Assembly (NCBI GenBank): GCA_030248295.1
Contig: JASANH010000918.1
Span: forward strand, 124,001 to 188,000
DNA length: 64,000 nt
Source of the DNA: Mesodorylaimus sp. YZB2_4
Taxonomy: Eukaryota; Nematoda; Enoplea; Dorylaimida; Dorylaimidae
Direction: 5' to 3'
Made by a program: the position numbers and the translations under genes
The notes under the pieces: model-generated
Seen by the model: the letters and a program-made list of their open reading frames with translations, nothing else
What the model was told of the DNA's origin: nothing
Database searches by the model: none
Shown: piece after piece, positions 33,801-44,088 of the stretch
Layout of the letters: every line of letters begins with the position of its first letter
Numbering within the stretch: position 1 is the first letter of the stretch

Positions 33801-36800
33801 TTAGCCAATTCCTTCAATCGCGGTATCAAATCAACGAACGTCACTGCCACCACACTCGACGATAGGCCAAACGCGGCAGTCAATTTCGCCTCGTACATTG
33901 GACCCAAAGTGAGCAAATGATGGCACAAAAAGTAACAATTATTGTAAAATATAGCCGTCGTCTGAGGCACCATTCGCAACTGGTGCTCGTGTCGTACTGC
34001 TACCAAATCCAAATATTGATCCATCATACTTCGAGCGCAGTGATACAAACGAGCCGCCGTCAACGGCTTCGTAGAAACGGACGATTCGTTCAACGTCTTT
34101 ATGACTAGCTCCAACAATGAAACCACCGATTCACTAAAAAGACAGAGCTCCCACTTCATCCATACCACACTCCAACATAAGCGAGGTCCACACACTTTTC
34201 TAATTTTCCCGCCATTTTCGAATTCAAATTTCTTCAAAGTATCTCGCCCCTTTGGAAACCCCTTTTCTAAAATACGATTCCCCGACTCCAACTTCCTCCA
34301 TCCCGCACCACAACATGACCAAAATCCGCATCCTAAAGAGGTCTACACATAATTTACTAATTTTCCCGCCATTTTCAAATTCAAATTACTTTAGAGAGGG
34401 TTTCAGAGAGACTCGACCCATATGCAATATATTTGGTGAGTCGACTTTTTTTGACCCCTTTTTCATGCGCTCAATGGAAATTACTCACAAAACTGATTGT
34501 CTTGGCGGGAGTAAAAATTTTTCTAAAATGCCTAAATATGGAAATATAGCACTTTAAAGATAAAAAAAGTCACTTTTGGTCAAAAGATCATAACTTGTTT
34601 ATTCTCATGTCTAAAACGATTTTAAAAATACAGAAATGACCGCTTCATTCTAAGGAATCTAAAACTGTTTTTAAAATTACTCTAGCTATAACCGTTCACG
34701 AGATATTCAACAAAAACCGTCCGTGATCAGCCGCGGTCAGTCACGTTATCGATTATGGGCAAATTATTAAAACAGTCCAGCCCTGTTTTTTTCACTGAAA
34801 TAGTAGCCTAGGGCCACTACACAAAACAGCTCGAAATTTCACCCGACGACCATAGATTATTGCGCATATGTGAGATAATTGAACCCCAGTCAGGCAATTT
34901 TAGCCAAAACTAATAAAAATTTTAGCTGTTGATCAGATGCGCTAATCAGTAATAGCCTATCTTGTAGCCCCAGGAAAGAGCTTTCAAATGATTTTTTTCG
35001 CATCAGAATTCGTTAATTTTCACCCGAGATATTGAAGAAAACTTAAATTCGGAAGGAAGGCCTGCAGTCGCACCTTTTGAATTTCCCGCCCGCGTGCCGC
35101 TTATGACACAGGAATGGTTTTGTCTGCTTATACTGGGAATTTAGCAGTCATTTCTGTATTTTTAAAATTGTTTTGGACCCCAAACTAAGCCAGCTATGAT
35201 TTTTTGAATAAAAATCACCTCTTTTTACCTTTAATGTGCTATATTTCCACACATAGGCATTTCAGAAAAATTTTTACTTCCGCCAAGACAATCAGTTTTG
35301 TGAGTACTTTCGATTGAGCACATAGAAAAAGGGCGGCCAAAAAAGTCGACTGGCCAGCCAAGGGTCGAGTCTCAGAAAACTTTCTTGAAAATTTCGCTCC
35401 TCCGAAACCCTCTTTTCAAAACACAATCCCCGACTCCCACTTCTTCCATCCTGACCAAAAGAGCTTTACACATAATTTACTAATTTTCCCGCTATTTCCA
35501 ATTTTAAATTCCTTGAAATTTCGCTCCTTTGAAACCCTCTTTTCAAAACACGATCCCCGACTCCCACTTCTTTTATCTCACCCTCCAACATATGAAAGGC
35601 CCACACACACTACAATCTGCTATTTTTCCCGCCATTTTTGAATTCAAATTTCTTCAACTATTTCGCTTCTCTGGAACCTTATTTTCAAAGCACGATCCCC
35701 CTTTCGACAAGAATTACCAGCCCCGTCCATTCTTACCTGACACGGCATTTTGGGAATTCGCTCAAAGGCGGCAAAGGTTTGTCGAAATCGACCCGCAAAG
35801 GCGTCGTTTCCTTGTCTTTATCTTTCCGACCTTTCAAATTCTCCAAACATTTGGCCAGCGCCTTCGAATCGTCGCCCTTTTTCGCCTGGCCTCCCACTTC
35901 TACCGTTTTATGCAAATCGGCACTGATCAATCGATTAGCTTCTTCCAAAATATATTGACAACGTTTTGCCAAAAATAACACGTCCACATTAGCCGCGAAT
36001 TGTGCAAACGACGATTCTTCATTCGAAATTAAACCCAACGATTTCATTTTTTTCAAAAATTCATCGCAAGAGTTCATTAATTTTTCAAATTTCGGTGTAT
36101 CGGCAGAATCGGACGGAACATTAGGTTTTAAAATCGATTCGACAATCAATTCTTTCAATGCTTTCAAAACGTGTCCATCGATTAAGTGTTGAATAAATAT
36201 CGATTCCGAACTTGTATTTTCTTTGATCGATATTAAAATTTTCAAACAATCGTCCAAAATTTCCGTCGAAAATTCGCTTTTCTTTTGATCACCAGCAGGT
36301 TTATTTAAAATAATTTCGATTTGACCATTTTTCTGCGATACGATTCGTAATTTCGATCCATATTCGGTTAATAAAGGCAATAAAAAATAATTAAATAAAC
36401 ATTTTCCCAAATTATCTAATTTCTTATCCAATAAATCAATCATTTTCATACTATTAACGATATCTTCGAATTTCCCGCCCGAATTCAAAATAAATCGATT
36501 CGCATTTTCTTTTTCCACATCCCATCGAAATATTTCTCCCCATTCTTCGTATAAATCGTATGTTAAAGCTTCTTTTCGAACAATTAATTCGTCTCGGAGC
36601 GTTTTTAAAATGGATTCTTGTAATTGAAAATTATCGTTAATAATTTCATTTTCGTCACTATTTTTTTCTCGTTTAGCCATTTCTAATAACGATTTCAACG
36701 ATCCGTCCAATGCTAATATTAAACTGGCTCGTTTCGAATATTCTCGTTTTTGACGATGTTCAATCGATTCCAACGATTCTAAAGCCTCGTGAATATCGGC

Positions 36801-37388
36801 CAATGATCGAAGACGTTTCGTTCGAGCATCGGTCGTTTCTAATTCGTTTTGCATAGCTTTCACTTTTTCTACATTCCATGCTACAGTCCAATCATTTAGC
36901 TGAAATGAAATGATTTTAGAAAAATTTAATGAAAGAAGATTCAAAATTCAAAATTTAAAAAATACTTGATTTTTTTATAGATCCGTTTTATAAAAGACTA
37001 AATTTGCCAAAATTACTTATCGGTGGAGTCAGGCAGAAAACTAGGTCACTAACTTACTAATTTTTGAACTCGTTCCGATTCCTCATCGATTTCTTTTGAT
37101 TGTTTACGAACGTCTTTCGCGATTTTTTCCGCTTCTGATACCCATTTCGGAAGACGAGACTTGTATTTTTCGTCGACGACCAGGTGTAAATTCGATCGAA
37201 CTTCCCCGATTTGTTGACGAACATAATTCAAAACTTTTTCCGCGGACTCTTCATCCAACGGACCTAAAACAAAAAAATTCAAAAATAACGTCCTATTGAA
37301 AAACCTTAAAACACAATGCCATGATAACAAACCAGTCCAAACATGCTGCACCTTTTGGAAAATTTGCACCAAGAACTCCTGAAGTCAT
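27830..37388 (-). CDS. ZW10: ZW10 kinetochore / vesicle-tethering protein, 7 exons, complete
   Basis: ZW10 forms the RZZ complex at unattached kinetochores and the NRZ tether for Golgi-to-ER vesicles. Exons are 37388-37352, 37263-37058, 36899-35737, 34133-33733, 29235-29135, 28709-28542 and 28048-27830. They sum to 2,295 nt and 764 aa, close to the usual 780, and every junction closes in phase. Landmarks are a coiled N-terminus ([16 protein letters not shown]), the [14 protein letters not shown] junction of exons 3/4 ([12 protein letters not shown]), [35 protein letters not shown], and the C-terminal [20 protein letters not shown]. The 12-residue first exon ([12 protein letters not shown]) was chosen because its donor and phase match and it restores the family's N-terminal length. 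Intron 4 (29236-33732) is 4.5 kb and full of transposon debris. Confidence 0.96.
28861..29134 (-). other. ZW10 intron 5 distal part, nothing recognised
   Basis: Intron 5 spans 28710-29134. This stretch shows no reading frame, SINE head or inverted repeat that I could detect. Confidence 0.5.
29268..31440. repeat. Foldback family F element interrupted by a hAT-like insertion
   Basis: The left flank (AGTACACTCGAGAATCGATG near 29296) and right flank (CATCGATTCTACAGTATACT near 31393) are inverted. Both belong to the family of 8200-8925 (GTACACTGTAGAATCGATGT). The hAT-like element lies between them, which implies nesting. A further internal copy of the motif (GCGATATTCTGATTCAGCAC) is near 30930. 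Confidence 0.6.
29423..30886. mobile_element. Non-autonomous hAT-like element
   Basis: The ends are inverted: CAGGTCCGACCGATA at the left and its mirror TATCGGTCGGACCTG at the right. Both ends also carry an identical 36-bp subterminal block, in the same orientation, built on the palindrome ATCGGCCGAT. GCACAT occurs within two bases of each end, compatible with a decayed 8-bp duplication. The interior (1.46 kb) has only short frames, none resembling a transposase, so it is probably non-autonomous. It lies in ZW10 intron 4. Confidence 0.78.
31698..31935 (+). repeat. Interspersed repeat E, copy 2
   Basis: GGCGGAATAGCCCTACATTG, AGATACCGCGGGGAGCGGAT and AGATACACTGCCTTCTCCAC align in order with 18503-18745, with a duplicated GGCAAxxxATACxCTG segment. 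It lies in ZW10 intron 4. Confidence 0.8.
31936..33414 (-). other. ZW10 intron 4 interior, unclassified
   Basis: No exon, SINE head or clear terminal repeat was seen. It contains a poly-C tract at about 33040 and a GATCTGATCTGATCT microsatellite-like stretch at 32998-33013. It is probably old transposon sequence. Confidence 0.45.
33415..33600 (+). repeat. Interspersed repeat D copy beside ZW10 exon 4
   Basis: CTGCTGGGAGACGTCAACCT then CATCGGTTGATGTTTC forms the hairpin core, followed by CAGGTATAGTCGCCAGACTT. These are the same motifs as at 56940-57010. It ends about 130 bp from the exon 4 donor. Confidence 0.7.
34225..35715. repeat. Tandem repeat, about 130-150 bp unit, split by a foldback element
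   Basis: Units share TTTTCCCGCCATTTTCGAAT / CTTCAAATTTCGCTCCTTTG-type / AACACGATCCCCGACTCCCA blocks. They lie at about 34225-34385, 35380-35510, 35510-35640 and 35641-35710 (partial). A foldback element of about 960 bp separates the first from the rest. The array lies in ZW10 intron 3. Confidence 0.75.
34390..35375. repeat. Long foldback element in ZW10 intron 3
   Basis: The arms of about 240 bp are inverted. ACTCACAAAACTGATTGTCT (34481 on) answers AGACAATCAGTTTTGTGAGT (35287 on); AGTCGACTTTTTTTGACCCC answers the mirror ending AAAAAAGTCGACT; and GAGACTCGACCC answers GGGTCGAGTCTC at the outermost ends. The spacer is about 500 bp with no coding frame. It is a MITE-like or foldback transposon inserted into a tandem array. 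Confidence 0.85.
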
Positions 37389-37689
37389 TTCATAACACTC
37401 TGTAAAAAATATCGGTTTTTTTTCAATTCCGCTGCTGGAAAACAGCCGTTTTGCCGTTTCCCCACGCAGTGTGCAGTAAAGCGCTACGATTTAGCGCGAA
37501 TAGTTTTAAAGCGATTATGGGAAGCGCTGAAAGCTGCAGGAGCGGTAACGTGTATCGCGATTATGATTAAGAAGTTGGATCGCCAAAGCTGCATCAAATT
37601 TGAGAATACCACGATGGTTTCAATTGGTCCAAAAGGCAACACAGAAAAGAGCGACCAAGTCCATGTTTTACCACATCAGCAAACGCATA

Positions 37690-37815
37690 TGCGCACTCGA
37701 GGGTGAAGGGACACATCCTACACGAAATGATTTACTGGCCCGCGAGTTGACCACTCGCCCGTAACTGCGCACCTGGCGTGAGAGGCAGACGCCTAACACA
37801 CCAGGCCAGGAGGCC
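37690..37815 (-). repeat. tRNA-derived SINE-1, diverged
   Basis: CATATGCGCACTCGAGGGTG, CCCGCGAGTTGACCACTCG and GAGAGGCAGACGCCTAACAC are the 3' body, B box and head region of SINE-1 on the minus strand. The divergence suggests an older copy. Confidence 0.6.
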
Positions 37816-39001
37816 GGTCCTGGCCGGCGAGCAAGAGCACGACACATTTATTTCATAGCATCAGATTATTTCAAAGCGCTGAACGCAGGGTCATAGGAGC
37901 GGTATCGCGTATCGCGATTCTGATTTACAGTGGAACCAGAGCTTAGGATGGCTTGTCTACTCGGCCACAAGAAAAAGGAGAGGTGGCCCAACATGCCAGG
38001 CACTGCAAACAGCGTGCAATCGCTCGCACACACACAGTATGCTGTATGCATACGTTGAGATGTGAGCATCCAAGCCACAAAGCTTGTGTTCTGTGCACTG
38101 CTGATAGTTAGACAGCCGCCGACAGCAGATAGCGATAGAGCAGTAGCACAGAGCAGCCCCTTCTTCCAACTTTATGTTCATGCTCATGGCTCTCTTCGCT
38201 CGCAGAAGCTTCATCAATGGTGGCTTATATGTGCGATACTGCGTCTGCACAATGTAGTGGATCTTGAAGCTCACCGAAATCGCCAGCAGAGGTGCAAATA
38301 AAAGCACTTAAAAATCAGAACTGTTTTGCATCAACGTATTTACATTTAAAAATTTTCTCAAATCAACAGAAAACACAGATGACACTGATGGCGCCCTCTA
38401 GAACATTGCGAGAGGAGCGAGCCGTAGGGCTGGTCGTGAGTGCAGAGAAAAGGCAAACATAGGCATCTATCTATGTAGACAGTCGCAGATAAAACGTCAT
38501 TCACCCTCACCATTATGCTCGAACACAAAACGCAATGACTACTGTACACTGCAGGCAAAGACCAATGCATACCCAACAGACCCCCCACAAACGACCGCGC
38601 CCCCTAGCGGTAACTTTTATTTTATCGACTATCTCGCGATCCGATGAAAAATCGAATATAAGATTTATAACAGTTTTGTAGAGCTCGAAATTCTCTACAA
38701 CTTTCTTGCTGGGTTCGAGGGTGGTTGTCGCTGAAAATTTCGAGAAAATCGACGAAAACCAGCTCGCTCCGCTCGCAATTTTCTAGTTGCTCGCTTTGCT
38801 CGCAATAGCTTCTAATCAGCGAGCCAATAATATCAGCAATAATAATAAGCGCCAAAAATATTAGCATTAACAATGGTAAATATTGGATATAGAATTGGAA
38901 TATGGAACATTGATAATTTACTTAACGATTATCAGGTAAAAACGCGATATCTAGATCATAGGAAATCTAGAAAAAGCTCGCTTTGCTAGCCTTTTCTAGA
39001 T

Positions 39002-39848
39002 GGGGCCATGCAAAAAGGTCGACCGCAGCCTGGGGGGAGGGGGGAAGGTGGTTAGCAAAAAGTGGTCAGGTGCGGGAGGGGGAGGAGTAGCGGCCAATGG
39101 TCGACCGTAGCAAATTTTTAAATTTTTGATGACAAAAAACACATTTAATTGTCACCAGTAGTGCGCTCTCAAACCTTTAAAACCTTTTTGTCTCCTCTTC
39201 TCCTTGGGGACTCTTATTACCAACTGGAATGGCATCTGATCCGAAAGGGTTAGGAGCCGATGGCTCAGCTGGTAAGGCGTTGATACGCCTTGTTGGCCTG
39301 CAACCCTAACTGGGAGGCCGGAGTTCTATGCCGACGTAGGACAGCAGCTTAGTAGCTTGTCGATGGCTTAGGACATCTGGCCCTGGGCGACACCCCTGCG
39401 ACTGTCAAATGGCGGACGCCCACCCAAGGAGTAGAGAATTGGGAAACTGTCCTCGAACACCAGTCGGGAAGGTCCCTAAGCTACAGTAAGCCTAAACCCC
39501 TTCTCACCCAGTATGTCCTCGCGTGGGGATTCTCCCAGTGAAGGCACAGGGGGCCTGCCGTGAGACCTGGTCACATCTAGGGATAGGTCGGGATCACCTT
39601 TTTCCGGGATCGAGATCAAGGCAAGCCCGTTTGGATCGGGATTTTTTGTTTGCTGTTATCTCTTCATCGCAGATATGATGGATCAGAGTGTGCCTACCGT
39701 GCTTATGCATATCATAATTATTAGCAGAATTCCGATGTCTTAATGTCAGGATCAGGATCGGGTTCGCGAGAAGTGGTCAGCATGCGGTCAGGGGGGGAAG
39801 GGGGGCAAAAAAATCAAGATTTTGTGCGGTCGACCTTTGGATGGCCCC
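39002..39848. mobile_element. Non-autonomous TIR element with purine-rich subterminal ends
   Basis: GGGGCCATGCAAAAAGGTCG (39002) answers CGACCTTTGGATGGCCCC (ending 39848), and GGTCGACCGCA / TGCGGTCGACC is exact. Next to each end lies a GGGGGGAGGGGGGAAGG / GGGGGGGAAGGGGGGCAAA purine tract. The interior includes a tRNA-like head (GCCGATGGCTCAGCTGGTAA at 39249). No transposase was seen. Confidence 0.7.
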
Positions 39849-40867
39849 ATGGCTCGCTGCGCTCGCCTGTGCTGGAATAAGTAGTAGGCAGTGGCAGCGC
39901 CTCCCTCATCCAAATACTTTTTGCCCCCACCTTTATTCAAAAGATTTTTGTTACAGACCTTATTCTGACCCCCACAGGAAGGAAGAATGGGAACAAGGTC
40001 TTATTGCATACACATGTTTGACCTTTAAGCATTATTGCTGCCATTAGGTTAAAGAAAGAGCATGCAACAACGGTGGATGTCGGAAGAAAAATAAGGTGTA
40101 GACAACAGGTCTCGTTTGTTTCTCATCCACGATGTCAAGGATTGAAAACACCAACCTTGATAGCGCAAGCAGTTTCAGCACGGCACATTGTTATGAACAC
40201 GTTGAACGATCGCGCGACCGATGAATCCTTCACGAACGGTCGTCGAGAAACATGCGGACGGTGTAGGATTCTCCATGCGTTGTCAGTGACAGCAACTTGT
40301 GCGGACATGGGCACGGAAGTCCGGCATTGAAGTCTTGTTCATTGAAATAAGCTCAACACATAATTCCGGTAAGTTTACCTTTTCTTGCTGCCAGAATACT
40401 CTAGAAGTGCAGAAAATTCTGACCTGACCCTGACTTTGATAAGGGGTCAGTCAATCAGGGTTTTGACATACATATTTCTGAAGTCGTTTCTAACACTGAT
40501 CAGTATACGATTTACTTGTCGCTTCATCGCATCCACCTCAAGCTTCTGCCAATATACCTGAAGTAGCTCATTCAGCTGAAGAGCGCCATCAAATTTAAAT
40601 GAGGCTCGCCTCCCAGGACGAACGACACCAACGTGGCTGCCAAAACTGTCTTTGCCGCCCACTTAATAACCATTCCACCTGGAATGAATTGTCACATGCA
40701 CCTGGCAGCCATGCTGTGCCATGCGGTCAGCTAATGTCAGCATTACTTCGGGATATTGATTCGAGGATAATCGGGGCCAGCGTTGCCTAGAGCTCGCAGA
40801 CTCGATTAGCTACGAAGACTTTGGCAGAGTCAGCAAAGATCATGTATTTTCAGTTAGAGCCTCAAAT

Positions 40868-43185
40868 ATGTCGACAGTTTTGCAGAGTTGTGTTTTATTG
40901 GCCTTCTGCGTGTTCGATACCAAAGCAGGTAGAATAACTTTTCGTCGTACACATTCACGCAATCTAACGTTACAAATTAGAGTTTTCGTAGGTCAATATT
41001 GTTACACGTCTGGAACTGCACTATTAAATGATTGCACCAAGTTGTACAATGGGGTCGTCAATGGTGGCCGTTGTTTCTATTTGGCCAATATTACAGGCGA
41101 GCCAACAGCACAGCTAACAGGCGGAGTGAAATATACTGTGGCTGATTGGACTCGAGCATTCGATATTTGCAAGCGCACGGGTGGTATCCTCGCTCAAATC
41201 CACACTTTTGATGAAGCTAACTTGATTTACAACTCATTCGGGGTAAGGCTCAGAGAAAATACTTTTTTCTTAATATTTCTCTTAAAGTTTTGCCCAACAG
41301 GAAAAGTTTATTTTCAGAAATATTTTTATGGGAAACTTGTGCCATGGCTGGCAGGGAAAGGTGGTAGTAATGGGGGAGCAGAATTGGAAAGTATGCGCTG
41401 GTATGATGGCGATGGTGTACAAGATCATAACATGACTGGACTGAATACTTTGATGAGGAACAGAACGAGCGCACTTACTATCATCCCCAATGAGGAATGT
41501 GTCCACATGCGACAACCGGGCGAACTTGTCTTTGGCGATCGCACATGCGCAAGCGAGCTTTTCGTTTTGTGCACCGTTTTCAGTAAGTTTAGTCTTCATT
41601 ATTGTCAAAAGAGCGATTTCTGCCCGAGCAGAAGATTACATGGGAGCTTACAAGGGAACATCGCCAGTCGTTAAGTCGAATTTGGGAAAACCAAAAATTG
41701 TAATGTGTTCCTAGGTGCAAAAGAAAGCCCTGTGCAAAATATTAGAGGCGTCTGGCCAACTGGTCAGTTGTGGTCAGCGCGTAGAGTACAGTGAAACTTT
41801 CAAATTCTGCTGGATTTTTGGGGGTTTTTCAAGAAAAAAACCCCAAACCCGAGTGCTGGAAACTTAAACTCGAAACTCCGAACCCAAAACCCTAGTTTGG
41901 AAAGAACTTTGCGTGTTTTTCTCAACGCTCAGCTTCGTTAACACACAAAAATTCGGGACTTTAGACACTATCCACTACTGACCAGTTGCCCAGCAGACGC
42001 CTCTATTATGTATTTTGCACAGAGCTTTCTTTTGCACCTAGGAACATATTACAATTTTTGGTTTCTCAGAGTTCGACTTAACGGTTGGCGATGTTTCCTT
42101 GTTGGATGATACTTTTTAATAAGGGTCTCCAGTTTTGCAAGGAAAGTTTTGAGAACACGTTGTTTTTTAAAAAAACACCCACAAGTTATAAAAACACAAT
42201 ATTTGAAGCGTTGAGCACCAAAAGACACGACCGCTTACATATCCCTGCTGGAAGCAGCAAGCTTTCGCACAGGCATCATACTGAAAATGATGGATGGGGT
42301 TGCTTATTTAATTTAATTTCGGTCGGTTCGCGCACACAATGTCAAAGTGTCAAACACGTATAACACGCCTGCTGCCGGATGTGTACCTAGGGATCCATTT
42401 GGCGCGCCAATTTGAATCTGGCGCTTTGTAAGCTTAAAATTGGATGGCGAGCAGCTTCGCAGCTTGTTGTCCAGATATGGCGAAATGAAAAACGGCATTG
42501 GTAAACTGCATATGCTTTACCAAGGGCTTTTTGCAGTTTTCACAATTTTTCGATTCCCTCTCTATCTTTCTGAAACGTCATGCCTCACGCGGCCAGCGTG
42601 AAGCGCCACCAACTGGTTTCATGGGTAGGAGCCAGTAATTTATTACATAGTCCGTATGATATAGCCTTGGATCGCTGGGTGCGAACACTCCGTCCCACCT
42701 GGCGTCCAAGTCGTTTGCAGCACAAACTTCGACCAGTACTGGCAAGAATTTTTAAAATTGTGCGCCATATTTGAGTTAGCGGAACGATAGATGTGGTGCA
42801 AGATTGCCAGGCTCTACTATTTTCATCACTTTCTTGCGAGTGACTTGTATGGGTAGACTGCTAGTGAACAAATTGTGCGGCTATTTTTCGAGCAAGGAGC
42901 CAGTTGTGAAGCAAAGCATTCAGTCTCATATGTTAGCTTTACGTTTCAGCTGTGGAGCAAGAATTTTCGTACGCACCATCTCAATGCCTGGACGAGGAAG
43001 TGATAGCGTCTGTGAGCGGCTATCTTCTGCAAGATTGCGCCAACCAGTGCGCTAACTACATCTGGTGCCGCAGTTTCAACTGGTACCCGTGCACTCAACT
43101 GTGCGAATTATTCCCATGGCACAGTCCTGAAGCCACATTCTTCAAGACTGATCCCACTTGCGCGCATTTCACATATGTGCCCTGA
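40868..43185 (+). CDS. Secreted C-type lectin domain + PAN/apple domain protein, 4 exons
   Basis: Exons 40868-40928, 40992-41242, 41318-41582 and 42950-43185 join in phase (813 nt, 270 aa). Residues 1-20 are a signal peptide (MSTVLQSCVLLAFCVFDTKA). Residues about 22-190 form a C-type lectin fold: CFYLANITGE, then TVADWTRAFDICKRTGGILA, IHTFDEANLIYNSF, and the closing ECVHMR...CASELFVLC. No EPN or QPD calcium-sugar motif or WND is obvious, so sugar binding is doubtful. Residues about 195-270 have the Cys pattern of a PAN/apple module (SQCLDEEV...CANQCANYIWCRSFNWY...CELF). Exon 3's acceptor at 41317 was chosen over one 17 bp upstream because only it stays open. Intron 3 holds a foldback element. 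It is probably an extracellular recognition protein. Confidence 0.82.
41640..42110. repeat. Foldback element in lectin gene intron 3
   Basis: The arms at about 41640-41775 and 41975-42108 are inverted. AACCAAAAATTGTAATGTGT on the left answers ACATATTACAATTTTTGGTT on the right; TTCCTAGGTGCAAAAGAAAG answers CTTTCTTTTGCACCTAGGAA exactly. The spacer is about 200 bp and contains a smaller hairpin (GGGGTTTTTC...GAAAAAAACCCC). Confidence 0.88.
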
Positions 43186-44088
43186 TAAAAGAGCTTTTAC
43201 GGCAGTGTTGTGCATTGAGTTAGTTGAGTTGGCACTGATTGCTGTACTTGTGCTGTGTCATAGATTGACTTTTGCAAATTTGCAAAAGTCTGCATCGCTG
43301 GTGTGGAAACTATGATTGAGAAGCGTGGCAGTAATCAATTTTGCAACCTGGTGAAACCAATGTCCTTATGGTATTATTCGTATGTATTGTCCGATTAGTA
43401 AGTACAGTATGTATTGTCCGATATTATAGACCTGAGCCACCACTGCCGCAGGCAACATGTCGCGAGCAGTACTGAAGACTGCTTAGAGTGTTGTGCACTG
43501 TAACCTGCTGCACGCAAGTCCCAACGCATGTAGTCCGCAGAGGTGGCAAGTACACATTCACTGGCTCAATCACAGCTACGCAACGTCTGCTCACAATTTT
43601 CTCGCAAGGAGTTCTTTGAAGAGGGCGCAAGGGTAGAGTTTATGGGCAAAATGTCGCTGACTTGTGACTGACTACATAGTGAGTGAGAAGAGCACGCTAT
43701 ACTGCCTTCAGAAACCTGAATTTGGGATGCTCTGTGCTGCTTACTTATTCCAAACTGACGAGTGAGATAGACGCAGTTCTGATGATATGGCCATAGATCA
43801 ATAAAATCTCTTGGTTTTGTGTGAGCGTACTCGCCAATGCAGTCTTCAAGACATCAAATGTAATACCACACGATGGTTTCAAGAGGGTACAAAACGTACC
43901 TTCCATAGAAAAGAGCTAGGGCTCGAAAATTGCAAGAATTATCAAGCTCAAAGATTTGAATTCCCACTAAAAAGCAGTCAGATGTGCAGGATATTAAAGT
44001 TTGAAGTGCTGCCGCTGTCTTGCGTCAAAGCTCTACGTTGCAGGTTCATTCTATCGCGTGGGCTGGCGCGTGCCAGTCGCATCTCGAA
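43186..44088. other. Intergenic, lectin to vWA gene
   Basis: No gene was recognised. TATGTATTGTCCGAT occurs twice 24 bp apart (about 43383 and 43407). AATAAA at about 43800 could serve the lectin gene, giving a 3' UTR of about 600 nt, but this is uncertain. Confidence 0.5.

Larger units (their letters stand above)
37389..40867. other. Intergenic region upstream of ZW10, repeats only
   Basis: It contains a direct duplication around 37520-37590 and 37870-37935 (GCGGTAxCGTGTATCGCGAT), a minus-strand SINE-1 at 37690-37815, a partial foldback A at 38617-38760, a TIR element at 39002-39848, and unclassified sequence up to the lectin gene. No gene could be supported; short frames at 40073-40330 look random. 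Confidence 0.6.

Noticed and set aside
34225..35715. CRISPR-like array
   Set aside because: Units are ~130-150 bp, imperfect and without regular spacers, in a eukaryotic intron.
39247..39300. Possible tRNA gene (GCCGATGGCTCAGCTGG start)
   Set aside because: There is no matching T arm with GGTTCRA at the right distance and no acceptor pairing; it lies inside a TIR element.
40073..40330. 85-codon open frame upstream of the lectin gene
   Set aside because: No signal peptide, domain or splice link; the length is within chance expectation.
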